Under the pieces are notes generated by a model. It was given only the letters and a program-made list of their open reading frames with translations, made no database searches and was not told where the DNA came from. From Sphingobium vermicomposti (lineage in GTDB: Bacteria; Pseudomonadota; Alphaproteobacteria; Sphingomonadales; Sphingomonadaceae), in NCBI RefSeq assembly GCF_011762025.1, contig NZ_JAASQR010000002.1, positions 62,001 to 126,000 on the forward strand: 64,000 bases of DNA, written 5' to 3'. Positions within the stretch are counted from its first letter, which is position 1, and every line of letters begins with the position of its first letter. Below are positions 45,913 through 55,533 of this stretch, piece after piece. The translations under genes were made by a program, and so were the position numbers.

Positions 45913-48082
45913 GGTTCGGGAAAAAGCCTTCATGCGCGTTGCGCAGGTCGCTGAGCGCCACGCCATCCACGGTGTTGCCGCCGGTCGTGCCGATCCGAAG
46001 CCCGCCTACTATGTCCACACCCTGTGGAGCGGTGACGACGTAACGGCCCTGATCCTCGCCAAAAGCGGCGGCGGTGGTGAGTGCAACGGTCAGTTCCGCG
46101 CCGATCCCGCCCGCCAGCGCCATTTCCGCAATCGTGACCAGCAGGCCGCCGTCGGCAATATCATGCACGGCGTTCACCTTGCCGTCCGCGATCAGGCCGC
46201 GAACGACGTCCGCATTGGCGCGCTCGGCGGCCAGGTCGACCTTTGGCGCGTCGCCCGCTTCCCGGCCCGCAATTTCCCGCAGCCAGATCGACTGGCCCAG
46301 ATGCGAACCCAAAGATCCCTCGGTGCTGCCGATCAGCCAGATGGCGTCGCCTTCATTCTTGAAGGCCACGGTCGCCATGACATCGACGTCCTTCAACAGG
46401 CCGATGCCGCCAATCGCGGGCGTCGGCAGGATCGCGGAGCCGCCACCGGTCGCCTTGGATTCATTGTACAGGCTGACATTGCCCGACACGATCGGGAAGT
46501 CGAGCGCACGGCAGGCGTCGCCCATGCCATCAAGGCAGCCGGTGAACTGCGCCATGATCTCTGGCCGCTGCGGATTGGCGAAGTTGAGGCAGTTGGTAAC
46601 GGCCAGCGGCGTCGCGCCAACGGCACTGATGTTGCGATAGCATTCGGCGATGGCCTGCTTCCCGCCTTCATAGGGGTCGGCATAGCAATAGCGCGGGGTG
46701 CAATCGGTGCTGATTGCGATACCCTTTTGCGAACCATGGACCCGCACCACCGCTGCGTCGCCACCCGGTCGCTGCACCGTGTCGGCGCCGACCATATGGT
46801 CATATTGTTCCCAGATCCAGCGGCGGCTGGCGATGTCCGGCGACCCCATCAGCTTCACCAGATCCGCGCCGATGTCGCTGCTTTCGGTGATGTCGCCCAG
46901 CGGTTCGACGCCGGACCAGACCTTATATTCGTCCTTCGGCATCGACGGACGGTCATAGAGCGGGGCGTCGTCGGCCAGCGGCGCGAGCGGGATGTCGCAC
47001 ACGACCTCACCCTTATGCACCAGCACCATGCGGCCCGTGTCGGTCACTTCGCCGATCACCGCAAAGTCCAGTTCCCATTTGCGGAAAATGGCTTCGGCAA
47101 AGGCTTCCTTGCCTGGCTGGAGGACCATGAGCATGCGCTCCTGGCTTTCCGACAGCATCATTTCATAAGCTGTCATGCCGGTTTCGCGCTGCGGCACCAT
47201 GTCCATGTTGAGCTGGATGCCGACGCCGCCCTTGGACGCCATTTCGACCGAGGAGGAGGTGAGGCCAGCCGCGCCCATGTCCTGGATCGCGACGATCGCG
47301 TCCGATGCCATGAGTTCAAGGCAGGCTTCGATCAGCAGCTTTTCGGTGAAGGGGTCGCCGACCTGCACGGTCGGGCGCTTGGCGTCGGCGTCGTCGCCAA
47401 AGTCCGCCGACGCCATGGTCGCGCCATGGATGCCGTCGCGGCCGGTCTTGGAACCGACATAGACGATCGGATTGCCGATGCCGGACGCCGCCGAATAGAA
47501 AATCTTGTCCGTGTCCGCGACGCCGACGGTCATCGCATTGACCAGGATATTGCCGTCATAGGCCGGGTGGAAGTTCACTTCCCCACCCACGGTCGGCACG
47601 CCGACGCAATTGCCGTAGCCGCCGATGCCGTGCACCACGCCGCTGATCAGATGCTTCATCTTGGGATGGTCGGGCCGGCCAAAGCGCAGCGCGTTCATGT
47701 TCGCCACCGGGCGCGCGCCCATGGTGAACACGTCGCGCAGGATGCCGCCCACGCCCGTCGCCGCACCCTGATAGGGTTCGATATAGGACGGGTGGTTGTG
47801 GCTCTCCATCTTGAAAATCGCCGCCTGGCCATCGCCGATATCGACGACGCCCGCATTTTCGCCGGGGCCGCAAATGACCTGCGGTCCTTCGGTCGGCAGC
47901 TTCTTCAAATGAATGCGGCTCGACTTGTAGGAACAATGTTCCGACCACATGACCGAAAAAATGCCCAGTTCCGTCAGGTTCGGCTCGCGACCGAGGGCGT
48001 TCAGAACGCGGTCATATTCTTCCGGCGAAAGGCCATGCTCGGCGACGATTTCCGGGGTGATCTGGGTGGCTGCTGTCGACAT
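45893..48082 (-). CDS. purL: phosphoribosylformylglycinamidine synthase subunit PurL
   Basis: A 729-residue small-type PurL of the purine pathway that works with separate PurS and PurQ subunits (not in the window). The N-terminal '[20 protein letters not shown]' and the ATP/FGAR sites '[17 protein letters not shown]' and '[15 protein letters not shown]' are conserved. ATG 48082 (MSTAATQI) gives the normal length; the frame is open for 20 more codons upstream without similarity. It is a single gene on the minus strand. Confidence 0.97.
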   Translation of the reverse strand: MSTAATQITPEIVAEHGLSPEEYDRVLNALGREPNLTELGIFSVMWSEHCSYKSSRIHLKKLPTEGPQVICGPGENAGVVDIGDGQAAIFKMESHNHPSYIEPYQGAATGVGGILRDVFTMGARPVANMNALRFGRPDHPKMKHLISGVVHGIGGYGNCVGVPTVGGEVNFHPAYDGNILVNAMTVGVADTDKIFYSAASGIGNPIVYVGSKTGRDGIHGATMASADFGDDADAKRPTVQVGDPFTEKLLIEACLELMASDAIVAIQDMGAAGLTSSSVEMASKGGVGIQLNMDMVPQRETGMTAYEMMLSESQERMLMVLQPGKEAFAEAIFRKWELDFAVIGEVTDTGRMVLVHKGEVVCDIPLAPLADDAPLYDRPSMPKDEYKVWSGVEPLGDITESSDIGADLVKLMGSPDIASRRWIWEQYDHMVGADTVQRPGGDAAVVRVHGSQKGIAISTDCTPRYCYADPYEGGKQAIAECYRNISAVGATPLAVTNCLNFANPQRPEIMAQFTGCLDGMGDACRALDFPIVSGNVSLYNESKATGGGSAILPTPAIGGIGLLKDVDVMATVAFKNEGDAIWLIGSTEGSLGSHLGQSIWLREIAGREAGDAPKVDLAAERANADVVRGLIADGKVNAVHDIADGGLLVTIAEMALAGGIGAELTVALTTAAAFGEDQGRYVVTAPQGVDIVGGLRIGTTGGNTVDGVALSDLRNAHEGFFPNLMDAEL

Positions 48083-48188
48083 GAGCGCGCCTTTAGCCGG
48101 GGCGCGGCAGATAGACAATCCTTGCGCGCGCGTGCCGGACAAAACATGGTAGGAAATGCAGGTTCAATTAGGCCGGGGAGAGTGCAGG

Positions 48189-48623
48189 ATGGAATGGATG
48201 CTGTTGCCACTACGCCGCTACGCGAAATTTTCCGGGCGGTCCCGGCCAAAGGAATATTGGATGTTCATCCTGTTCCTGATTCTGTGTTTCATCGCGGTTG
48301 GCATCGTCGAAGGGATGCTGGGCCTTGGCACCACTGAACATTGGGCGCGCCGCGGCGATTGGTGGTTCGATACCGGCTATCGCACCAAAGGCGGGCCGTT
48401 GACCGGGTTGTTCGGCCTGGCGGTCCTGATTCCCTGGATCGCCGTGGCGGTGCGGCGCTTGCACGACACCGACAGGAGCGGTTTCTGGCTGCTGATCCTC
48501 TTTTTCCCGATTATCGGCAGCCTGGTCCTGCTCGTTTTCTTCATCATGAGCGGGACGCGCGGCCCCAATCGCTTCGGGCCGGACCCGGTCGAGGTGGGCG
48601 AACCCGAATTAGTGAAAAGCTGA
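48189..48623 (+). CDS. DUF805 membrane protein
   Basis: A 144-residue protein with three to four transmembrane helices. It starts 'MEWMLLPLRRYAKFSGRSRP', the typical opening of DUF805 proteins, which continue with 'KEYW' and end in a 'GTRGPNRFGPDP' motif, also present. The function of the family is unknown. ATG 48189 has a GGGGAGAG box about 8 bases upstream, better than ATG 48156. It converges on the lipoprotein gene through a shared hairpin. Confidence 0.85.
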   Translation: MEWMLLPLRRYAKFSGRSRPKEYWMFILFLILCFIAVGIVEGMLGLGTTEHWARRGDWWFDTGYRTKGGPLTGLFGLAVLIPWIAVAVRRLHDTDRSGFWLLILFFPIIGSLVLLVFFIMSGTRGPNRFGPDPVEVGEPELVKS

Positions 48624-48631
48624 ATTGAAAA

Positions 48632-48662
48632 AGGCCGGGCCTCCACTGGGGAGACCCGGCCT
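48632..48662. terminator. terminator between DUF805 gene and lipoprotein gene
   Basis: A long GC stem AGGCCGGG.CCTCC / GGGAG.CCCGGCCT is flanked by A-runs on the left and A-rich sequence on the right. It gives a T-run on the minus strand and so ends the minus-strand gene best. Confidence 0.75.
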
Positions 48663-48684
48663 GGAAAAACCGGATTGGCCGGAC

Positions 48685-49065
48685 TTACGCCTTGCAGCTA
48701 AGCGCGTCCTTGCCCGGAACGGTGACGGTGATCTGCTTGCCGGCGCCTTCGACCGAATAGCCTTCTGCGGTGAAGGGTTCGCCGGGGTTGGCAGCGACCA
48801 GCTTCGTGGGCGCGCTATCCCTTTTCAGGCGCAGGTTCGCGGTCTTGTCGTCGCTCATGAAGTCGACGAAAATCAGGCTGTTGTCCTTGCAGCGATATTG
48901 GTGGCTTTCCTTCACCGAAGGGGGCAGCTCAACCGGTGCGGCATTGGCAAGCTGCTGCGCCATGGGATCGGCGGGGCCGCCCACGACTTCGGGTTCATCA
49001 TTCTGGTTGCAGGCGGACAGCAGGCTGAGCGCGGCGACGGTGATCAGGGGGAGATAATATTTCAT
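48685..49065 (-). CDS. small lipoprotein, possibly MliC-like
   Basis: A 126-residue protein with a lipoprotein signal: 'LITVAALSLLSAC' then Asn, with the lipidated Cys near residue 19. The mature part contains 'YRCKDNSLIFVDFMSD' and ends 'DALSCKA'. The two cysteines and the strand pattern recall membrane-bound inhibitors of C-type lysozyme (MliC), but the match is by eye. ATG 49065 is preceded by GAAGGA. It is divergent from xseB. Confidence 0.75.
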   Translation of the reverse strand: MKYYLPLITVAALSLLSACNQNDEPEVVGGPADPMAQQLANAAPVELPPSVKESHQYRCKDNSLIFVDFMSDDKTANLRLKRDSAPTKLVAANPGEPFTAEGYSVEGAGKQITVTVPGKDALSCKA

Positions 49066-49235
49066 AGCGGTCCTTCTATGTGCATCTGCCACAGCGGGCG
49101 TCAACGCAAAACTGGCAAAATTCCGCCAGCGCCGTGGCCAGGAGTCATGACATTTTCGTGACGCAGGCGAACTAATGGGCGGGTGCGGGCGCAGCGGGCT
49201 TGACCGCGCGGGCGACGGTCGCCAATGCAGGACCT

Positions 49236-49496
49236 ATGGCCGAAGAGAGCATGACCCAGGCGGGCGACACGTCTCAATTGTCTTTCGAGGATGCTCTGCG
49301 CGCCCTTGAATCGATTGTCCGCCGGTTGGAAAGCGGCGACGTCCCGCTGGACGAATCCATCTCGCTCTATGCGCAGGGTGAAGAATTGCGGAAACGGTGC
49401 CTGGAAAGGCTGCAGGCGGCTGAGGCGCGAATCCAGAAGCTGACCGTCGATCCCAACGGGGTCGTGACGGGCGCCCAGCCGTTCGGCGCGGACTGA
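49236..49496 (+). CDS. xseB: exodeoxyribonuclease VII small subunit
   Basis: An 86-residue XseB that partners XseA in degrading single-stranded DNA. 'SFEDALRALESIVRRLESGD' and 'PLDESISLYAQGEEL' are the family core. Start options are 49236 (MAEESM, with AGGACC upstream) and 49251 (MTQAGD). The next gene ispA follows 11 bases later. The xseB-ispA pair is a common proteobacterial arrangement, often continuing to dxs, which is not here. Confidence 0.94.
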   Translation: MAEESMTQAGDTSQLSFEDALRALESIVRRLESGDVPLDESISLYAQGEELRKRCLERLQAAEARIQKLTVDPNGVVTGAQPFGAD

Positions 49497-49507
49497 GCGC
49501 GCTGGGC

Positions 49508-50416
49508 ATGGAGGGCGTCATTTCGGGTACGGCGTTGGTCGCCAGCCGCTCCGCCGCCGTCGCAGCGGAGGTGGATCGGGCATTCGACGCTCTGCTGACA
49601 GTCCCCGACGATCCGCGCGCGCGCCTGTATGAAGCCATGCGGCATGCGGCTATCGGCGGCGGCAAAAGGCTGCGCCCCCTGCTGGTGCGGGCCGCCAGCG
49701 ACCTGTTCAACATATCGCGCGAATCGGCGCTGCGGGTCGGCCTGGCGGTCGAATGCATCCATGTCTATTCGCTGATCCATGACGATTTGCCGGCGATGGA
49801 CGATGACGACCTGCGCCGGGGCAAGCCGACCATCCACAAGGCATTCGACGAAGCGACTGCGATCCTGGCCGGGGACTGCCTGCACGACCTGGCGTTTCAG
49901 CTGCTCGCTGACGAGGAAACCCATCCCGACCCGTTCGTCCGCATCGAACTGGTGAAAGCGCTTGCCGCCGCCAGCGGGCCTGCGGGCATGGCGGGCGGGC
50001 AGATGATGGACCTGGAAGCGGAGGGGGCGAGCTTCGACCTGGCCACCGTCACCCGGCTGCAACAGCTCAAAACCGGCGCGCTCATCGCCTTTTGCGTCGA
50101 TGCCGCCGCGATCATGGCCCGGATCCCGTCCGAAGGGCGCACCAGCCTGCACGGCTATGCCCGCGATATCGGGTTGGCGTTCCAGATCGCGGACGACCTG
50201 CTCGATGTCGAAGGCGACGTAGCGGTCGCGGGCAAGGCATTGGGCAAGGATCAGGCGGCAGGCAAGGAAACCTTTGTATCCCTGCTGGGCGTCGAACGGG
50301 CGCGCGAACAGGCACGGATACTGGTCCAGCAGGCAAAGGCGCATCTCCACGCGCATGGGACGCAAGCCGACCTGCTGCGCGCCATCGCCGACTATATCGT
50401 GGAAAGGGATCGCTAG
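49508..50416 (+). CDS. ispA: polyprenyl (farnesyl) diphosphate synthase
   Basis: A 302-residue E-type prenyltransferase. The first aspartate-rich motif is in 'LIHDDLPAMDDDDLRRGKP' and the second in 'QIADDLLDVEGD'. 'GGGKRLRPLL' is also conserved. It supplies farnesyl diphosphate to UppS and probably to carotenoid and quinone synthesis. It follows xseB by 11 bases; coaD starts right after its stop. Confidence 0.95.
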   Translation: MEGVISGTALVASRSAAVAAEVDRAFDALLTVPDDPRARLYEAMRHAAIGGGKRLRPLLVRAASDLFNISRESALRVGLAVECIHVYSLIHDDLPAMDDDDLRRGKPTIHKAFDEATAILAGDCLHDLAFQLLADEETHPDPFVRIELVKALAAASGPAGMAGGQMMDLEAEGASFDLATVTRLQQLKTGALIAFCVDAAAIMARIPSEGRTSLHGYARDIGLAFQIADDLLDVEGDVAVAGKALGKDQAAGKETFVSLLGVERAREQARILVQQAKAHLHAHGTQADLLRAIADYIVERDR

Positions 50417-50417
50417 G

Positions 50418-50930
50418 ATGAGCAGGCAAAGGGTGGGGGTCTACCCCGGCACGTTCGATCCGATCACGCTGGGCCATATGGACATCATCCGGCGCGGGGC
50501 GAAACTGGTCGATAAGCTGGTGATCGGCGTCACCACGAACATCGCCAAATCGCCCATGTTCTCCGACGAGGAACGGTTGGAAATGGTGCGGCGCGAATGT
50601 GCCGACGTCGATGCGCAGATCGTCGTTACCGGCTTTAACTCGCTGCTGATGGACTTTGCCGAATCGCAGGGTGCCAACGTCATCATCCGTGGCCTGCGCG
50701 CCGTGGCGGATTTCGAATATGAATATCAGATGGCGGGCATGAATCAGCAGATCAATTCCCGCGTCGAAACCGTGTTCCTGATGGCGGACGTATCGCTGCA
50801 ACCGATCGCGTCGCGTCTGGTCAAGGAAATCGCGCTCTACGGCGGGCCGATCCACAAATTCGTCAGTCCGCGTGTTGGTGAGGAAGTCGTCGCGCGGGTC
50901 GCCCATATCGGGCGCAAGGACGGCAAGTAA
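50418..50930 (+). CDS. coaD: phosphopantetheine adenylyltransferase
   Basis: A 170-residue CoaD, the penultimate enzyme of CoA synthesis. The nucleotidyltransferase motif 'GVYPGTFDPITLGHMDII' has the catalytic His in the T/HxGH-type site, and 'VIIRGLRAVADFEYEYQM' is typical. ATG 50418 is preceded by AAAGGGA and lies 1 base after the ispA stop. Upstream in-frame codons overlap ispA and are not used. Confidence 0.96.
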   Translation: MSRQRVGVYPGTFDPITLGHMDIIRRGAKLVDKLVIGVTTNIAKSPMFSDEERLEMVRRECADVDAQIVVTGFNSLLMDFAESQGANVIIRGLRAVADFEYEYQMAGMNQQINSRVETVFLMADVSLQPIASRLVKEIALYGGPIHKFVSPRVGEEVVARVAHIGRKDGK

Positions 50931-51025
50931 GGACGCCGCTCAGGCTTCGTTCAGTTGCCAATCGCGAAGAGCGCGTTATCAGGGCCACATCGCCTTATCG
51001 GGCACATATCAGGGAATGCTTATCC

Positions 51026-51778
51026 ATGCGGTTCACGTCGGCGATCAAGACCGTGGCGATCGGTTTCGCTTTCTATGCTTCCAGCGGCGCAGCTTTGGCG
51101 CAGGCGGGACAGGGTGCCGACGCGACCAAGAAGGCCGAGGCCGCCGCGCGCGCTGAGCAGAACGCCAAGACCATGGGTCAGGACGTCGCCGTCAAACTGC
51201 CGCCAGCAACCGTTCCCGCCGATCCTGAGAATATCTGGGATCTGGACCTGTCCAGCGGCGGGCGCGTGCGCATCCAACTGCGTCCCGACATCGCGCCCAA
51301 CCATGTGGAGCGAATCAAGCAGCTCACGCGCCAGGGCTTTTATAACGGCCTGAAGTTCCACCGCGTCATTCCCGGCTTCATGGCGCAGGGCGGCGATCCC
51401 AAGGGCGACGGCACCGGCGGATCGACGCTGCCCGACATCGCGGCGGAATTTAATCCGATGCCCCATCTGCGCGGCACCGTTTCCATGGCCCGCGCGCAGG
51501 AAGAAAATAGCGCCAACAGCCAGTTCTTCATCGTGCTGCTGCCCCGCATGCAGCTCGACAAGAAATATACCGTCTTCGGTCGCGTGATCGACGGTATGCA
51601 ATATGTCGATGCGATCACGCCGGGCGAGCCGCCCGCCAACCCGTCCGTCATTTGGCAGGCGTCGATCGAAAGCGACGGGAAGCCGCCGATGACGGCGCTG
51701 CCGACGCCGCCTGTTCCCTCGGTTGCCACTCCGGCGGTTGCCGCCCCGGCGGGCAAGAAGGCGGCAAAGCGGAATTAA
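51026..51778 (+). CDS. exported cyclophilin-type peptidylprolyl isomerase
   Basis: A 250-residue protein with a signal peptide ending near 'GAALAQ', a linker, and a cyclophilin domain at about residues 75-215. The domain shows 'LKFHRVIPGFMAQGGDPKGD', 'SMARAQEENSANSQFFI' and 'YTVFGRVIDG', the active-site core of the family. The C-terminus is Pro/Ala-rich. It acts on proline bonds of periplasmic proteins. queA follows after 24 bases. Confidence 0.93.
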   Translation: MRFTSAIKTVAIGFAFYASSGAALAQAGQGADATKKAEAAARAEQNAKTMGQDVAVKLPPATVPADPENIWDLDLSSGGRVRIQLRPDIAPNHVERIKQLTRQGFYNGLKFHRVIPGFMAQGGDPKGDGTGGSTLPDIAAEFNPMPHLRGTVSMARAQEENSANSQFFIVLLPRMQLDKKYTVFGRVIDGMQYVDAITPGEPPANPSVIWQASIESDGKPPMTALPTPPVPSVATPAVAAPAGKKAAKRN

Positions 51779-51802
51779 TCCGCCACACCGGGCGGCTTCA
51801 TC

Positions 51803-52837
51803 ATGCGCGTTGATCTGTTCGATTTCCACCTGCCGCCTGAGTCGATCGCGCTCCGTCCGGCCTCACCACGCGATTCCGCCCGGCTGATGCTGGTCGCGGG
51901 GGATGCGCCGATTCAGGATCGGATCGTGCGTGACCTGCCGTCGATGCTGCGCCCCGGCGACATGCTGGTGTTCAACGACACCAAAGTCATTCCGGCGCAG
52001 CTGGAAGGGATGCGTGGGCAGGCAAAGGTCGGGGCGACGCTGCACAAGCGGCTGGGGCTTCGCCAGTGGCAGGCTTTTCTCCGCAATGCCAAACGGGTGC
52101 GCGACGGGGACAGGATCGACTTTGGCGCGGGCGTGACCGCCATCGCCGGACCTCGCGATGAAGAAGGCGGCTGCACCCTCAGTTTCGAAGGCGACGATCC
52201 GGTCGAGCTGTTGCTGGAACGGGCAGGGCGGATGCCCTTGCCGCCCTACATCGCCAGCAAACGGCCCACGGACGCGCGCGACCGCAGCGATTATCAGACC
52301 ATGTTCGCGCGCGAAGACGGCGCGGTCGCCGCGCCGACGGCGGCGTTGCACTTCACGCCCGACCTCATGGCTGCGCTGGGCGAAGCCGGGATCGGGTCGG
52401 AAACGCTGACGCTGCATGTCGGCGCGGGCACCTTCCTGCCGGTCAAGGCCGAGGATACGGACGACCACCGCATGCATGCGGAATGGGGTCGGATCGACAA
52501 GGACACAGCCGACCGATTGAACGCGACCCGCGCGCGCGGCGGTCGCCTGATTGCCGTGGGCACCACCAGCCTGCGCCTGCTGGAAAGCGCGGCGGATGAT
52601 CAGGGCCGCATCCACCCCTTTGCCGACGAAACGCGAATCTTCATCACGCCGGGTTATCGCTTCCGCGTCGTGGACGGGCTGATGACGAACTTTCACCTGC
52701 CCAAATCGACATTGTTCATGCTGGTCAGCGCGTTGATGGGGCGCGACCGGATGCAGGCGGCCTACGCCCACGCCATCGCGCAGGGCTATCGCTTTTATTC
52801 CTACGGCGATTCCTCGCTGCTGCTGCCCCAAGCGTAA
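51803..52837 (+). CDS. queA: S-adenosylmethionine:tRNA ribosyltransferase-isomerase
   Basis: A 344-residue QueA that transfers the ribosyl part of SAM to preQ1-tRNA in queuosine synthesis. '[14 protein letters not shown]' starts the protein, and '[14 protein letters not shown]', '[12 protein letters not shown]', '[11 protein letters not shown]' and '[19 protein letters not shown]' are conserved. tgt, the usual partner, is not in the window. Start at ATG 51803 lies 24 bases after the PPIase gene. Confidence 0.95.
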   Translation: MRVDLFDFHLPPESIALRPASPRDSARLMLVAGDAPIQDRIVRDLPSMLRPGDMLVFNDTKVIPAQLEGMRGQAKVGATLHKRLGLRQWQAFLRNAKRVRDGDRIDFGAGVTAIAGPRDEEGGCTLSFEGDDPVELLLERAGRMPLPPYIASKRPTDARDRSDYQTMFAREDGAVAAPTAALHFTPDLMAALGEAGIGSETLTLHVGAGTFLPVKAEDTDDHRMHAEWGRIDKDTADRLNATRARGGRLIAVGTTSLRLLESAADDQGRIHPFADETRIFITPGYRFRVVDGLMTNFHLPKSTLFMLVSALMGRDRMQAAYAHAIAQGYRFYSYGDSSLLLPQA

Positions 52838-53010
52838 CGGCGCAAGCAGCGCGACGTATCTCTGCGCGCACCCTGTCAATTTGTAGCATCGATGACTATT
52901 CGGGCTGACCATCCAACGAGAAATTGCGGTTATTCTGTTCCGCCCGCAAACCGGTTCTTTCCGAACGACGGGAGGTAGCCTTACCCTCCCGCAGTTTCGA
53001 AGGGGCTTTC

Positions 53011-54150
53011 ATGGCTGAACTGGGCAGCAACAATCCTGCGCTGGCGGGGGAGACATATCAGCGCACCACAGTTGACGCTGCGATGGCCAGGCCAGCCGCC
53101 CCTGCAAAGGCCAAGGCTCGGGAGTTCAACCATACAGTGCATGGGCTGCGCGGGGTGGCGGCAATGATGGTCTTCTTCGCGCATGTGCTAAGTGGGGTGG
53201 CCGAAAATATCTATGCAGGGGACCCTTCCTATTCTGCCCTTGTCGAAGGGCCTGGCAATTTTGGTCGTTGGGGTGTGTGGCTGTTCTTCGTGATCAGCGG
53301 CTATGTCATCTTGCCCAGCGTGCTGCGTTATCTGCCGGGCGAGTTCGCGCTGCGCCGCTTCTTTCGGCTCTATCCGCTATTCTTTGCCTTTTCGCTGCTG
53401 TTCATCGCGCTTAACGCCGCCAGCAACGCCTATCCTGAACTGAATTCGCCATGGACCGTCGTGCCTGGCCTGCTGATGATCAACCTGTTGACTCAGACCC
53501 AGCAACTCACTCCCAATGCGTGGAGCCTGAGCTATGAGGTGCTATTCTATGCCCTGGCCTGCGCGATCGTGCATTTCGCGGTGCGGCGGCGCAGTTTACT
53601 GGAAACGCTGCCCTTTGCGCTGTTCGCCATTGCATTACTGTGCCGCTATCCCGCCATGGCGTTCTTCCTCGCGGGTATCGCCGCGCGCCTGCTCGACGAT
53701 CGTAACATCCGGCCAGCTCCTGGTCCGCGGATCGTCCTGGAGATGCTTGCCTTTGCCGCATGTGTCTACTGCGCGTCGGTCAGGCATTACACCTTTCTGC
53801 CGGAGGACCTTGGCGACTGGAGGACTTATGGCCTGTATGTGGCGACCGCGCTTTTTTTCTACATGGCCATTGCGCGCGGTAGTCTGACGTCACGCCTGCT
53901 TGACCGGCCTGCGATATTGTATCTCGGCACGGTAAGTTACAGCCTCTACCTTGCGCACCCCTATTCCTACCTGCTGATGCGGAAGGGTTTCGCGCAATTC
54001 GGGCTGTTCAGCGACAATTGGCTGTTGTCGGTGACCGTTTTCATGATCGCAGTCATGGCCGTCACTCTGGCGATCACCCATGTCGTCTACCGGGTGCTGG
54101 AGCGCTATCCTTATCAATGGTTTTTTCACGAGCGGGTATTCCATCGCTGA
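53011..54150 (+). CDS. acyltransferase family 3 membrane protein
   Basis: A 379-residue protein with about ten transmembrane helices of the acyltransferase-3 (OafA/YrhL-like) family, which O-acylates surface glycans. The family start 'HGLRGVAAMMVFFAHVL' has the conserved Arg and His, and 'WLFFVISGYVI' and 'RRFFRLYPLFF' follow. A 45-residue cytoplasmic extension precedes the first helix. ATG 53011 has an AAGGGG box; the frame is open to 52924 without similarity. No glycan gene cluster surrounds it, so the substrate is unknown. A GC hairpin at 54183-54206 probably ends the transcript. Confidence 0.88.
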   Translation: MAELGSNNPALAGETYQRTTVDAAMARPAAPAKAKAREFNHTVHGLRGVAAMMVFFAHVLSGVAENIYAGDPSYSALVEGPGNFGRWGVWLFFVISGYVILPSVLRYLPGEFALRRFFRLYPLFFAFSLLFIALNAASNAYPELNSPWTVVPGLLMINLLTQTQQLTPNAWSLSYEVLFYALACAIVHFAVRRRSLLETLPFALFAIALLCRYPAMAFFLAGIAARLLDDRNIRPAPGPRIVLEMLAFAACVYCASVRHYTFLPEDLGDWRTYGLYVATALFFYMAIARGSLTSRLLDRPAILYLGTVSYSLYLAHPYSYLLMRKGFAQFGLFSDNWLLSVTVFMIAVMAVTLAITHVVYRVLERYPYQWFFHERVFHR

Positions 54151-54182
54151 ACGCTTCAGCGTGGTGCCGCCAAGAAATCGGA

Positions 54183-54206
54183 AGGCCCGGCGCTGCCGCC
54201 GGGCCT
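54183..54206. terminator. GC hairpin between acyltransferase and DUF2171-like gene
   Basis: The stem AGGCCCGGCG / CCGCCGGGCCT with a 3-base loop lies in the convergent gap. It lacks a clear T-run. Confidence 0.6.
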
Positions 54207-54237
54207 CCCTTCATCTCACCTATTACCCGATCACTGT

Positions 54238-55170
54238 TCAGCGATAGCGGCTGGCCTGCCCCTGGGGATTGCCAGAGCCGGAGCCTTGCGCGCCCCAGCC
54301 ACCACGATCGTCCTGGCTTCCAAACATGGCATTTTGATCGCGCTCAGTGCGCCACGCGGTATGGGCTTCGTCCGCCGTTTTCTCGATAGTGACCTTTTGC
54401 GCGTCCACGGACCGAATCCACGAAGACGGGATGGAATGATGCATGCCATCGGCGTCCTCGTCGTTCTTCGTCAGGATGATGCGATCACCGCTCAGCTTGT
54501 CGACGGTGCCGACATGTTCGCCGTCGCTGCCCACGACTTCCATATGTTCGCGCACCTGCTGGACCGCCTGCCGCTGTTCACCGCGTTTCGTCCGCCAGCT
54601 GCCAAATTCCTGGTTGAACCGTTCGCGATGTTCCCGCTGATATTCCGAATAATCGCGGTCCAACTCATCGATGCGCTGTTTCCGCCACGCATGATAATTG
54701 GCGTCATGATGCTCGCCATAATCCTGCGAAGGACCAAAGGAGCGGATGCGGTTGCCGTGATCCTCGCTGCCATAACCACTGCGTTCGCCCGCAAAGGGCG
54801 CATAGCCCCGATTGGGCAGATATTGGCGGCTGCGCGCGGCGGAGGCATATCCCATCCGGCTGCTTTCATCGCGTGGATCGCCATAGGGGCGATTGTAATA
54901 TTCGTCATATTCGCGGCGGCGTTCCGCCTCTTCATCGCCGAACCAGCTGCGGACCTCGTCGCCCGCCCGGTCGAAAAATCCGCGATCGTCCGGGTCATAA
55001 TCCTCGCGGCCACGCCGATAGTCCGGTCCGCCAAATTGTCCCCGCGTTCCGTAGCGGGACTGGCGGTCATCTTGCCAGTCGCGCTGCCCGCGATAACGAT
55101 TGGACCCTCTGTCCCAATCACTGCGGCTGCGATCCTGTTCGCCATAGCGCCGTCCGTCTTGATAGCCCAT
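54238..55170 (-). CDS. highly charged protein with SWFGD motif and DUF2171-like C-terminus
   Basis: A 310-residue soluble protein extremely rich in Arg, Asp, Gly, Tyr and Gln. Residues 75-86 read 'SWFGDEEAERRR', a motif seen in stress-associated proteins of sphingomonads. Residues about 209-269 ('EVVGSDGEHVGTVDKLSGDR' onward) resemble the PRC-barrel-like DUF2171 domain. The N-terminal 60 residues are low-complexity and probably disordered. Two adjacent ATGs (55173, 55170) follow an AAGGAG box; the second is better spaced. No function is established. Confidence 0.75.
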   Translation of the reverse strand: MGYQDGRRYGEQDRSRSDWDRGSNRYRGQRDWQDDRQSRYGTRGQFGGPDYRRGREDYDPDDRGFFDRAGDEVRSWFGDEEAERRREYDEYYNRPYGDPRDESSRMGYASAARSRQYLPNRGYAPFAGERSGYGSEDHGNRIRSFGPSQDYGEHHDANYHAWRKQRIDELDRDYSEYQREHRERFNQEFGSWRTKRGEQRQAVQQVREHMEVVGSDGEHVGTVDKLSGDRIILTKNDEDADGMHHSIPSSWIRSVDAQKVTIEKTADEAHTAWRTERDQNAMFGSQDDRGGWGAQGSGSGNPQGQASRYR

Positions 55171-55286
55171 CATCTTTCTCCTTTGCTCTGGAATCTCCCT
55201 CGATGCCGAAGGGGCCATTGCTGCACCAATGAGTGGTAGGACGCATCGTTCCGGCCGTTACGCGTCGGTAATATCCGCGATGATGA

Positions 55287-55323
55287 CCGGTCTGCCGATG
55301 CTGAAGGCCGCAAGGCAGACCGG
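55287..55323. repeat. hairpin upstream of tRNA-Ala
   Basis: 10-bp arms CCGGTCTGCC (55287-55296) and GGCAGACCGG (55314-55323) flank a 17-base loop in the 215-base gap between the DUF2171-like gene and tRNA-Ala. A CTTTCC follows. It may be a terminator for read-through toward the tRNA. Confidence 0.4.
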
Positions 55324-55344
55324 CTTTCCGGGCGCAAAAGACCG

Positions 55345-55373
55345 TTGCAAGGCTTTTGGCGCTCGCTTATAGC
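55345..55373 (+). promoter_or_regulatory. promoter of tRNA-Ala
   Basis: TTGCAA (55345-55350), exactly 17 bases, then TATAGC (55368-55373), placing transcription start about 6 bases before the mature tRNA. The position and spacing make this a convincing sigma-70-type promoter. Confidence 0.7.
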
Positions 55374-55385
55374 CAGCGCTCCTTT

Positions 55386-55461
<76 letters not shown>

Positions 55462-55533
55462 TTTCCCCCGTCCAGTGACCGGGAGATGGCAAATATTTTG
55501 CCGCAGGTGCTTTCCTGACCTAAGGCGACATCC

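Noticed and set aside
45932..48337. Open frame of 801 codons antisense to purL
   Set aside because: It is the mirror of a complete, conserved purL. The translated sequence is rich in Arg, His and Ala with no domain. Long antisense frames are expected in high-GC DNA.
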